The position numbers and the translations under genes were made by a program. Below are positions 8,010 to 15,294 of a stretch of DNA of 64,000 nt, piece after piece. The notes beneath the pieces are model-generated. The model saw only the letters and a program-made list of their open reading frames with translations. It did not search any database and was not told the origin of the DNA. Source of the DNA: Oscillospiraceae bacterium (GTDB lineage Bacteria > Bacillota > Clostridia > Oscillospirales > Ruminococcaceae). The DNA lies in contig JAGAJF010000150.1 in the NCBI GenBank assembly GCA_017829005.1, positions 1 to 64,000 on the forward strand. Reading direction: 5' to 3'. The number at the start of each line of letters is the position of its first letter. The stretch's first letter is position 1.

Positions 8010-8735
8010 ATGAAAACATTATCCCTTGAAAACGAGCTTAAATCAAACGCATACCCCGGCAGAGGAATTGTTATCGGCAGGTCTGCTGACGGAAAGACCG
8101 CCGTTACCGCTTATTTCATTATGGGCAGAAGCGTAAATTCCCGCAATCGTGTATTTACCGAAACAGAGGACGGCATCAAGACCGAAGCGGCAGACCCTTC
8201 AAAGCTTTCCGACCCCCATCTTATCATCTACTCACCTGTAAGAGTGCTTGGCAATAAGACCATCGTAACAAACGGCGACCAGACCGATACAATTTACGAG
8301 CTTATGGATAAGCAGCAGACCTTCGAGCAGTCCCTCAGAACACGTGAATACGAGGACGACGCTCCCAACTACACCCCCAGAATTTCGGGCATTATGCACA
8401 TCGGAAACGGTGAATATAACTATGCAATGTCAATTCTCAAGTCCGCAGACGGAAATCCCGACTGCCGTGAGAGATTTACCTTCAGTTACTCTTCACCCTT
8501 AAACGGCGTGGGACATTTTATCCACACTTATATGGGCGACGGCAATCCTCTCCCCAGCTTTGAGGGCGAGCCTAAGAAGGTGGAAATTGGAAACGACAGC
8601 ATTGACGCATTTGCAGATAAGCTGTGGAATGCTCTCAATGAGGACAACAAGGTCTCCCTTTTCGTAAGATATATCGACATTGCCACAGGCAAGTATGAGT
8701 CGAGAATAATCAACAAGTACGCCAAGAGCGAATAA
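8010..8735 (+). CDS. purO: IMP cyclohydrolase, PurO type
   Basis: Closes FAICAR to IMP, the last step of purine synthesis. The 241 residues match the archaeal-type IMP cyclohydrolase family (Pfam IMP_cyclohyd) rather than the N-terminal domain of PurH. The near-N-terminal AYPGRGIVIGRSADGKTAV and the IMGRSVNSRNRVF block are characteristic; a NYTPRISGI segment follows mid-protein. It lies directly before the matching transformylase, so together the two replace bifunctional PurH. Translation uses the GAAAGGAAGG site supplied by the 3' end of the structured leader repeat. Confidence 0.88.
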   Translation: MKTLSLENELKSNAYPGRGIVIGRSADGKTAVTAYFIMGRSVNSRNRVFTETEDGIKTEAADPSKLSDPHLIIYSPVRVLGNKTIVTNGDQTDTIYELMDKQQTFEQSLRTREYEDDAPNYTPRISGIMHIGNGEYNYAMSILKSADGNPDCRERFTFSYSSPLNGVGHFIHTYMGDGNPLPSFEGEPKKVEIGNDSIDAFADKLWNALNEDNKVSLFVRYIDIATGKYESRIINKYAKSE

Positions 8736-8763
8736 ACTTAATAAATAATTGGAGGATAAGAAT

Positions 8764-9942
8764 ATGTCACAGGAAATGCAGTTAAAATACGGTTGCAACC
8801 CCAATCAGAAGCCCTCAAGAATTTTTATCGAAAACGGCGAGCTGCCCATTGAGGTATTAAACGGCAAGCCCGGCTATATAAATCTTTTAGACGCATTCAA
8901 CGGCTGGCAGCTGGTACGTGAGCTTAAAAAGGCAACAGGACTTTGCGCAGCGACCTCCTTCAAGCACGTTTCCCCCGCAGGCGCAGCAGTAGGCGAGCCT
9001 CTTTCGGACACGCTCAAGAAGATTTACTGGGTAGATGACCTGGGCGAGCTTTCACCCCTTGCCTGCGCATACGCAAGAGCAAGAGGTGCTGACAGAATGT
9101 CCTCCTATGGCGACTTTATCGCACTTTCCGATGTATGCGACGTATGCACCGCAAAGATGATACAGAGAGAGGTTTCCGACGGCGTTATCGCTCCCGGCTA
9201 TACCGACGAGGCTCTTGAAATTCTCAAGTCCAAGAGAAAGGGAACCTACAACATCATCAAGATCGACGAGAGCTACGTTCCCGAGCCTATCGAGCGCAAG
9301 CAGGTGTTCGGCGTTACCTTCGAGCAGGGCAGAAACGAGCTTGATATCAATAACACCCTCCTTGAAAACATCGTTACCGACAACAAGACTATCCCTGAGG
9401 ATAAGAAGAGAGACCTGCTCATCTCCCTCATTACCCTTAAATACACCCAGTCCAACTCCGTCTGCTACGTAAAGGACGGTCAGGCAATAGGCATAGGCGC
9501 AGGACAGCAGTCCCGTATCCACTGCACACGCCTTGCAGGACAGAAGGCTGATAACTGGTGGCTCAGACAGAATCCCAAGGTAATGGCTCTGCCCTTCAAG
9601 GAGGATGTAAGACGTGCCGACCGTGACAATGCAATCGACGTTTACATCGGCGACGAGTACGAGGACGTGCTGAGAGAGGGCGAGTGGCAGAAGGTGTTCA
9701 CCGAGAAGCCCGAGGCACTCACCCGTGAGGAGAAGAAGGAGTGGCTTGCAAAGAACACAGGCGTGGCTCTCGGCTCTGATGCATTCTTCCCCTTCGGGGA
9801 CAATATCGAAAGAGCGCATAAATCCGGCGTTGAGTTCATTGCCCAGCCCGGCGGCTCTATCCGTGACGACAACGTTATCGAGACCTGCAATAAGTATAAC
9901 ATTGCAATGGCATTCACAGGCATAAGACTTTTCCATCACTGA
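8764..9942 (+). CDS. purH: Stand-alone AICAR transformylase (PurH C-terminal type)
   Basis: Formylates AICAR with 10-formyl-THF to FAICAR. About 392 residues, only the transformylase half of PurH: MQLKYGCNPNQKPSR, ATSFKHVSPAGAAVG (folate and AICAR pocket), YTQSNSVCYVKDGQAIGIGAGQQSR, and SGVEFIAQPGGSIRDD near the C-terminus are family landmarks. No MGS-like cyclohydrolase domain is attached. ATG at 8764 lies behind TTGGAGGATAAG; the in-frame TTG at 8749 overlaps the ribosome site and is rejected. It follows the PurO-type gene by 28 bp. Confidence 0.94.
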   Translation: MSQEMQLKYGCNPNQKPSRIFIENGELPIEVLNGKPGYINLLDAFNGWQLVRELKKATGLCAATSFKHVSPAGAAVGEPLSDTLKKIYWVDDLGELSPLACAYARARGADRMSSYGDFIALSDVCDVCTAKMIQREVSDGVIAPGYTDEALEILKSKRKGTYNIIKIDESYVPEPIERKQVFGVTFEQGRNELDINNTLLENIVTDNKTIPEDKKRDLLISLITLKYTQSNSVCYVKDGQAIGIGAGQQSRIHCTRLAGQKADNWWLRQNPKVMALPFKEDVRRADRDNAIDVYIGDEYEDVLREGEWQKVFTEKPEALTREEKKEWLAKNTGVALGSDAFFPFGDNIERAHKSGVEFIAQPGGSIRDDNVIETCNKYNIAMAFTGIRLFHH

Positions 9943-9948
9943 TAATTT

Positions 9949-10001
9949 CGGGAATGAGGACGTGATACCCATAAATCGGTATCACTCCCGTTCCCGTTTT
10001 A
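9949..10001 (+). terminator. Hairpin with short T run after the AICAR transformylase gene
   Basis: CGGGAA/TTCCCG encloses GTGATACC/GGTATCAC, then TTTT. The long stem with few T suggests partial termination between the core purine genes and the accessory block before purD. Confidence 0.6.
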
Positions 10002-10019
10002 CGAAAGGAACATAATATA

Positions 10020-10763
10020 ATGCATAAAAAGCTTATTACGGCAATAGCGGCAATGCTTATGCTCACCGCCTGCGCAGGGGACGGAAATACTGAGGAGACA
10101 ACTGCTTCCGAAAGCATTTCCGAAAGCATTTCCGAAACAGTCTCCGAGACTATTTCCGAAACCGAAACGGAAGCACTGATATCGGAAGAAACAACAGACA
10201 GTGAGACCGAATCCGAAACGGAAGCTCAGACCGAGGAAAAAGCTTCATCATCGGTTTATGACGGTAACTACTATACTATCACCGCCGATTCCGAAAAGTG
10301 GACAAATGCCAATGAGCTTAGTCAGGCGGCAGGAGAGGTGGCAGAAAGCCTTGATAACGGTCTTGACCTTTCCGCCGAGGAATACGCCGAAATGTGCGAC
10401 GCACTTTTCTACCATAACGCTTCCGCCGAAAGCGAATTTACCTCCAATTTCAACATTGTCACACAGGATATGGGCGTGGAGCTGGATATGGACGCAAGCA
10501 TTTTAGGCCCCGTTATGGAGGAGAATTTTAACGCCGTTGAGGGCTATGAATGTACAGGCTGGGAAGGCATTACCGTTAACGGCTATGACTGCCTGAGAAC
10601 CGATATCAGCGCCGAGCAGCTGGGCGTTAAAATGAAAATGCAGCAGTATATATTCCTCAAAGGCGGCAGGGAGACCGTTATCACCCTTACGGCAGCCGAG
10701 GAAAAATTCGATGAAGCTTTCCCCGATTTTGAAGAGGTACTTAACACCATCGTTCTGAAATAA
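10020..10763 (+). CDS. Predicted lipoprotein with Ser/Thr/Glu-rich linker
   Basis: 247 residues. A signal peptide with lipobox LTAC ends near residue 18, so the mature protein should be anchored by Cys to the outer face of the membrane. Residues 24-75 are a low-complexity stalk made of SESISETVSETE-like units. The remainder (about 78-247) is a compact domain of unknown family with mixed helix and strand character, ending EVLNTIVLK. I do not recognise it. It lies between two purine genes with a good GAAAGGA site, so it is probably part of the same transcript, but nothing in it suggests a purine role. Confidence 0.75.
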   Translation: MHKKLITAIAAMLMLTACAGDGNTEETTASESISESISETVSETISETETEALISEETTDSETESETEAQTEEKASSSVYDGNYYTITADSEKWTNANELSQAAGEVAESLDNGLDLSAEEYAEMCDALFYHNASAESEFTSNFNIVTQDMGVELDMDASILGPVMEENFNAVEGYECTGWEGITVNGYDCLRTDISAEQLGVKMKMQQYIFLKGGRETVITLTAAEEKFDEAFPDFEEVLNTIVLK

Positions 10764-10782
10764 TGCGGAAAGGACTGATCTT

Positions 10783-11319
10783 ATGGACAATTTCAAGGCA
10801 CCAAGCTCCGTAAAAACAGCAACAATGATATCTCAGATAATACTTATTATATGGGCGTGGCTGCTTCTGTTTTCAAGCCTGTTCCAGAATAATATCGTTT
10901 CAAATATGTCGGGGGGACAGCTTGACAGCTCTTCCGAAAAGGTAGTGCTTTATTCGGCGATAATCATGTGCATAGCAAACGTGGCAATAACCGCCGCAAA
11001 TGCGCTTATTTCCAAGGGGAAGGGTGTGTATATGCCTCTCACCATATCCGCAGCGGCGACCGCTGTGCTGCCCGGTGCGGTATATTGCTCCAATGTGATA
11101 CAGTCAATGCAGATGACCCTGCTGGGAGCGGATAAGGTGGCTCAGGTGAATATATATGCAAATGTGGTGAACATACTGTCCTGGCCTCTTTACGGAGCTG
11201 CTATAATGACCATAGCAGCCTCAGCTGTTTATGCATACGCAAAAAATCACAGCGCACCCGAGAACGCACCCGAGAATGGAACAGTACCCGAAACCGAGAC
11301 CGAACCCGAAAAGGCTTGA
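10783..11319 (+). CDS. Four-helix membrane protein, unknown function
   Basis: 178 residues with four hydrophobic segments (about 13-32, 55-73, 80-98 and 123-150) and a cytoplasmic-type tail rich in APENAPENGTVPETETEPE. No family recognised. It starts 19 bp after the lipoprotein with GAAAGGA. The Pro/Glu-rich tail resembles the low-complexity linkers of neighbouring secreted proteins and has no catalytic motif. Confidence 0.65.
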   Translation: MDNFKAPSSVKTATMISQIILIIWAWLLLFSSLFQNNIVSNMSGGQLDSSSEKVVLYSAIIMCIANVAITAANALISKGKGVYMPLTISAAATAVLPGAVYCSNVIQSMQMTLLGADKVAQVNIYANVVNILSWPLYGAAIMTIAASAVYAYAKNHSAPENAPENGTVPETETEPEKA

Positions 11320-11360
11320 TAAACTCTAATTTTCGAAATTTCTTTTGATGGGGGAATATT

Positions 11361-11798
11361 ATGACAGAAAACGAGCTTATTTCCGAGCTTGAAAGACTTC
11401 GTGAACAGGCGGATACTGCCGAGGAACAGGAGAGCGCAATGAAAGCGCTTTCCGAATGTGCCGAGTTTCTCGGAAAACTGAGCGGCATTGATCTGCTGAA
11501 ATACGGCGCAGAAGCGGCAGACACGTACTATACCTTAGGCGATATGCTTACCAATGATGCGGGAGATATTGAAGGGGGCATAAACGCTGTAAAGATGTCC
11601 GTTCTTATTCTTTGCAGGCTTGCTCTTGAGGACGAAAAATATTTCGATGATGCAGCGTCTCAATGTGAAGAGCTGACCGCATTTCTTGAGGATGCAAAAG
11701 CTCCCGACAGCAGAAAATTCATGCGGTACAGCAGAAAGCTAAACTCATTCGACCGCACATCAGCCACAAAGGAACTGATATCAATGCTTAGTGAATGA
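11361..11798 (+). CDS. Small helical cytoplasmic protein, unknown function
   Basis: 145 residues, strongly acidic and almost wholly helical (SELERLREQADTAEEQESAM; ALEDEKYFDDAASQCEELTAFLED). The central part, with alternating helices and AADTYYTLGDMLTNDAG, has the feel of tetratricopeptide-like repeats but no clear TPR consensus. GGGGGAA precedes the ATG. It lies between the membrane-protein gene and purD and is likely co-transcribed. No function can be assigned. Confidence 0.65.
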   Translation: MTENELISELERLREQADTAEEQESAMKALSECAEFLGKLSGIDLLKYGAEAADTYYTLGDMLTNDAGDIEGGINAVKMSVLILCRLALEDEKYFDDAASQCEELTAFLEDAKAPDSRKFMRYSRKLNSFDRTSATKELISMLSE

Positions 11799-11829
11799 TA
11801 CGGAATAATATCTGAAAGGACTTGATAAA

Positions 11830-13110
11830 ATGAAAATATTAGTAGTAGGCGGCGGCGGACGTGAGCACGCCATCATTATGAAGCTTGCAGAGTCTCCCAA
11901 GGTGGAAAAGCTGTACTGCACCCCCGGAAATGGCGGCATTTCCCGCTATGCGGAGTGCTTTGACGTAAAGGCAACGGATATCGAGGGCGTTGTGGCGCTT
12001 GCCAAGAAGCTCGCCGTTGATATGGTAGCCGTAGCCCCCGACGACCCCCTTGTAATGGGAATGGTGGACGCTCTCAATGCCGAGGGAATAATGACCTTTG
12101 GTCCCAACAAGGCTGCCGCAATTATCGAGGGCAGCAAGGTGTTCTCCAAGGAGCTTATGAAGAAATACAATATCCCCACCGCATTTTACGAGGTGTTCTC
12201 CGACAGCGAGGCTGCAATCGCATACCTCAAGAAGCAGAACAGCTACCCCGCAGTTATCAAGGCTGACGGTCTGGCTTTGGGCAAGGGCGTAATAATCGCT
12301 CAGAATGAGGAGGAAGCCGTTGAAGCTGTTAAGTCAATGATTGACGGCAGACAGTTCGGAGATAGCAGCGCGACTGTTGTTATCGAGGAATTTTTAACGG
12401 GTCCCGAGGTGTCCGTTCTCTCCTTTACAGACGGCAAGACCATCGTTCCTATGATATCCTCAATGGATCATAAGCGTGCATACGATAACGATGAGGGACT
12501 TAACACAGGCGGAATGGGCACCGTGGCTCCCAACCCCTACTACACCGAAGAGGTGGCAAAGGAGTGTATGGAGAAGATTTTCCTGCCCACAATGAACGCA
12601 ATGAACGCCGAGGGCAGAACCTTCAAGGGCTGCCTCTACTTCGGACTTATGATAACCCCCAAGGGACCCAAGGTAATTGAGTATAACTGCCGCTTCGGAG
12701 ACCCCGAAACACAGGTAGTCCTCCCTCTCCTTGAGGGCGACCTCTGTGAGATATTCGAAGCTATCTACAACGGCACACTTGCAGACGCAGATATCAAGTG
12801 GAAGAAGGAATATTGCACCTGCGTTGTAATGGCATCGGGAGGATATCCTCAGTCATACCCCAAGGGACTTGAGATGAGCGGAATGGACGATAAGGGACAG
12901 GTTGACGGAGCATTTGTCTACCACGCAGGAACAAAGTACGAAAACGGTAAGTTCTATACCAACGGCGGACGTGTTATCGGCGTTACCGCAACGGGCGATA
13001 CACTTCCCGAAGCCTTGGAGAGGTCTTATAAGGCAGTGGAGAAGATATCCTTTGAGAATGCACATTACCGTCACGATATCGGAAAAAGAGCAATGGCGGC
13101 ATTAAAATAA
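11830..13110 (+). CDS. purD: Phosphoribosylamine-glycine ligase PurD
   Basis: GAR synthetase: joins phosphoribosylamine and glycine with ATP. The N-terminal VVGGGGREHAI motif is followed by the ATP-grasp core (YPAVIKADGLALGKGV, LNTGGMGTVAPNPYYT, EYNCRFGDPETQ) and the C-terminal GRVIGVTATGDTLPEAL. Length 426 is standard. GAAAGGA lies 10 bp upstream. It appears to be the last gene of the purine operon here; a palindrome-rich block follows. Confidence 0.97.
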   Translation: MKILVVGGGGREHAIIMKLAESPKVEKLYCTPGNGGISRYAECFDVKATDIEGVVALAKKLAVDMVAVAPDDPLVMGMVDALNAEGIMTFGPNKAAAIIEGSKVFSKELMKKYNIPTAFYEVFSDSEAAIAYLKKQNSYPAVIKADGLALGKGVIIAQNEEEAVEAVKSMIDGRQFGDSSATVVIEEFLTGPEVSVLSFTDGKTIVPMISSMDHKRAYDNDEGLNTGGMGTVAPNPYYTEEVAKECMEKIFLPTMNAMNAEGRTFKGCLYFGLMITPKGPKVIEYNCRFGDPETQVVLPLLEGDLCEIFEAIYNGTLADADIKWKKEYCTCVVMASGGYPQSYPKGLEMSGMDDKGQVDGAFVYHAGTKYENGKFYTNGGRVIGVTATGDTLPEALERSYKAVEKISFENAHYRHDIGKRAMAALK

Positions 13111-13140
13111 CAGTAACGCAAAATTAACGGCACCCAAAAG

Positions 13141-13400
13141 GTAAAAGTTTCGCTCAAGCCTTTTCCAAAGGCTTGCGGGTTTCCAAAGGGCAGAGCCCTT
13201 TGTTCGCCCTCCGCAGAGGGCGAAACTCCTTATCCTTGCAAGAGCTCCGCAAAGGGGTGAATTGAAAACAGTCCTGTGGACTGTTTTCAAGAGGGGAACG
13301 CCCTGCGATAGAGGGCGTTCTTGGAACAAGACCAATTCCCCCGGGATTGTTAAGGGCTTTGCCCTTAACACAATGCGCCCGTAGCGCATTGCTATGGGTT
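13141..13400 (+). repeat. Mosaic of seven short palindromes
   Basis: Seven back-to-back hairpins in the 387-bp gap after purD: AAGCCTTT/AAAGGCTT (13156-13174), CAAAGGGC/GCCCTTTG (13184-13202), TTCGCCCT/AGGGCGAA (13203-13224), a perfect 13-bp stem TTGAAAACAGTCC/GGACTGTTTTCAA (13262-13290), GAACGCCCT/AGGGCGTTC (13296-13320), GTTAAGGGC/GCCCTTAAC (13349-13369) and AATGCGC/GCGCATT (13372-13390). GGGGTGAATTG and CCAATTCCCCC can also pair around two of them. No coding sequence is evident. It may act as a composite terminator or be a repeat-element graveyard. Confidence 0.85.
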
Positions 13401-13497
13401 CAAGAGCAGTAACAATTCCCATATTGCTTTATGGCACAAACCAGCCAAAAGTCAATACATATCAGACCAAATTTTTCAAAGAAAGGAAAAACCGCCT

Positions 13498-13911
13498 ATG
13501 AAAGCCGACTTTGACTATATCTGGACAGACAAGAAGCGGACTATCTTCGGACTGCCCATATCCTTCACAAGATATTTTCTCACCGAGAAGAAATTCATCA
13601 CCCGAAAGGGCTTTCTGAGTATCGAGGAGGACGAGTTCGACCTATATCGGGTAAACGATAAAAAGCTTGTCCTGCCCTTTGGTCAGAGACTTTTCGGCTG
13701 CGGCACCGTTATCATAAACGTTAAGGACGTTGACACCCCGATGAAAGAGGTTAAATCCATTAAGGAGCCGAGGAAATTTCTGCAGCTTCTTGACGAGCAG
13801 GTGGAAAAACAGCGTGATGCCTACAGTATCAGGGGCAGAGATATGATATCGGGAGGACGTCCTCACCACGACTGTGAGCATTTCCCCGACGAGGACGATA
13901 ACGATGCTTGA
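13498..13911 (+). CDS. Small bacterial PH-domain-like protein
   Basis: 137 residues. The segment from DYIWTDKKRTIFGLPIS through FITRKGFLSIEEDEFDLYR to KVEVKSIKEPRKF-like text has the strand order and the Gly-Phe-Leu and Asp-Leu-Tyr-Arg pattern of short bacterial PH (bPH2/YdbT-like) domains, with a C-terminal helix LQLLDEQVEKQRDAY. No membrane segment is present. GAAAGGA lies upstream. It overlaps the following methyltransferase by 8 bp, so the two are translationally coupled. The domain assignment is by eye and moderately certain. Confidence 0.6.
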   Translation: MKADFDYIWTDKKRTIFGLPISFTRYFLTEKKFITRKGFLSIEEDEFDLYRVNDKKLVLPFGQRLFGCGTVIINVKDVDTPMKEVKSIKEPRKFLQLLDEQVEKQRDAYSIRGRDMISGGRPHHDCEHFPDEDDNDA

Positions 13912-14968
13912 TTTTATCACCGAAAAGGAAAACTCTTGGGACTTCCTCAGAAAAACCGACCTGCCCATATTCATCTACGGAATGGGGGACGGGGCGGAGA
14001 AAATTCTCAGGGTGTTCGATAAATACGGCATTCCCACGGCAGGCTTTTTCGCCAGTGATGAGTTTGTCAGGGGGCATTATTTCAAGGGACACCTTGTCCA
14101 TTCCCTCTCACAGATAGAAAATCTAATTGATGATTTTATAATCGTCCTTGCCTTCGGAGCGGGATACGAAAGCCTTTACCGCCGCATTTCGGAAATGGCA
14201 ATGCGGCATACCCTCCTTGCCCCCGACGTTCCCGTTGTGGGTGAGGGGCTTTTTACCTATGAATACTGCATGGAAAATGCCGAAAGAATTCAGAAGGTTT
14301 ACAATCTTCTTGCAGACGATATTTCAAAGCAGACATTTGCGGACATTATCAATTTCCGAATTAGCGGAAAGATAGATTATCTTCACCGCTGTACATCGGA
14401 AAAATCGGATATATGGCAGAACATCATACCCCTCAGCCATTCCGAGCGTTATATTGATATGGGCGCATACAACGGAGATACGGTCATTGAGCTTACTGAG
14501 CTTACAAACGGCAAATACGAGCATATCTATGCAGTTGAGCCGGATACCCGTAATTTCCGCAAGCTTACAAAAAACACCGAGGGAATGGAAAATATCACCC
14601 TCGTGAATGCCGCGGCGTGGAATGAAAACACCGACCTCACCTTTTCCGACCGTTCGGGGAGAAATTCCAAGCTTACAGACGGCAGCGGCGTGAAGCTTAA
14701 AACCGTCAGGGGGGTAACGGGGGATAGCCTTTGTCATAACGCCACCCTTATAAAAATGGACGTGGAGGGTGCGGAATTTGAAGCCCTTGAGGGCTGCCAA
14801 AACTCCCTAAAATCGGGCAGCAGGCTTATCTGCGCCCTTTATCACCGCAATGGGGATATTTTCGAGCTGCCTCTCAAGGTTCACGAAATAAATCCCGATT
14901 TAAAGCTTTATATCAGACATCTTATGTATATACCAGCGTGGGAGACAAATCTGTATTGCACCATGTGA
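13904..14968 (+). CDS. FkbM-family SAM-dependent methyltransferase
   Basis: 354 residues. The C-terminal half has a class I SAM-binding fold typical of the FkbM family: YIDMGAYNGDTVIEL (motif I), YAVEPDTRNFRKL, TLVNAAAW, then TLIKMDVEGAEFEALEG. The N-terminal ~120 residues (PIFIYGMGDGAEKILRVFDKYGIPTAGFF) form a Rossmann-like segment seen ahead of the methyltransferase in sugar-modifying members. The substrate is unknown; family members methylate sugars or secondary metabolites. ATG at 13904 overlaps the preceding gene. Confidence 0.8.
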   Translation: MLDFITEKENSWDFLRKTDLPIFIYGMGDGAEKILRVFDKYGIPTAGFFASDEFVRGHYFKGHLVHSLSQIENLIDDFIIVLAFGAGYESLYRRISEMAMRHTLLAPDVPVVGEGLFTYEYCMENAERIQKVYNLLADDISKQTFADIINFRISGKIDYLHRCTSEKSDIWQNIIPLSHSERYIDMGAYNGDTVIELTELTNGKYEHIYAVEPDTRNFRKLTKNTEGMENITLVNAAAWNENTDLTFSDRSGRNSKLTDGSGVKLKTVRGVTGDSLCHNATLIKMDVEGAEFEALEGCQNSLKSGSRLICALYHRNGDIFELPLKVHEINPDLKLYIRHLMYIPAWETNLYCTM

Positions 14969-15034
14969 TGCATAATATATACGTTATGATTTGATATAAA
15001 CTGTAAATTCTTCAATTACACCCCGATTATTATT

Positions 15035-15090
15035 GTCCGTCATACAAGGACAATTGTGTATAAAGTGAAAACAATTTGACGGACTTTTTT
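15035..15090 (+). terminator. Intrinsic terminator with an alternative upstream hairpin
   Basis: GTCCGTCA (15035-15042) pairs with TGACGGAC (15077-15084), then TTTTTT. The same 5' strand can instead pair locally as TTGTCC/GGACAA (15033-15053). The two folds exclude each other. It lies 66 bp after the methyltransferase gene. Confidence 0.7.
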
Positions 15091-15097
15091 AAAACGC

Positions 15098-15126
15098 TTG
15101 CAAAAGTCCGCCGAATGATATATTAT
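15098..15126 (+). promoter_or_regulatory. Promoter of the aspartate aminotransferase gene
   Basis: TTGCAA at 15098-15103, a 17-bp spacer and TATTAT at 15121-15126. The transcript leader would include structured repeat copy 2. Confidence 0.75.
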
Positions 15127-15183
15127 ATAATAAGGGAAAAATGCAGGAGCAACAGCTCCTGTGCTGAAAGATTTGAAAGATTT

Positions 15184-15286
15184 GAAAGGGAGAATGTTTG
15201 AAAATCAGAGATTTTCAAACCGAGTTTTGTTTTTCGGACTTCGTCCGAAATTTCCTTACGGAAACCACAAAACTCTCACGAAAGGA
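15184..15286 (+). repeat. Structured leader repeat, copy 2 (before aspartate aminotransferase)
   Basis: Same plan as copy 1: GAAAGG, ATG (15194), TTTGAAAATC/GATTTTCAAA hairpin with one loop change, GAGTTTTGT, variable hairpin TTTCGGAC-TTC-GTCCGAAA (15232-15250), TTTCC-TTAC-GGAAA, ACAAAACTC, GAAAGGA. The inner stem differs from copy 1 at both sides of the same pairs (CAGTC/GACTG against CGGAC/GTCCG). The reading frame from 15194 encodes the same first 14 residues and ends just past the start of the next gene. Confidence 0.9.
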
Positions 15287-15294
15287 GTTTTATT

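Noticed and set aside
9052..9972. 306-codon minus-strand frame
   Set aside because: Antisense to the AICAR transformylase gene with Cys/Val/Gly-rich shadow composition.
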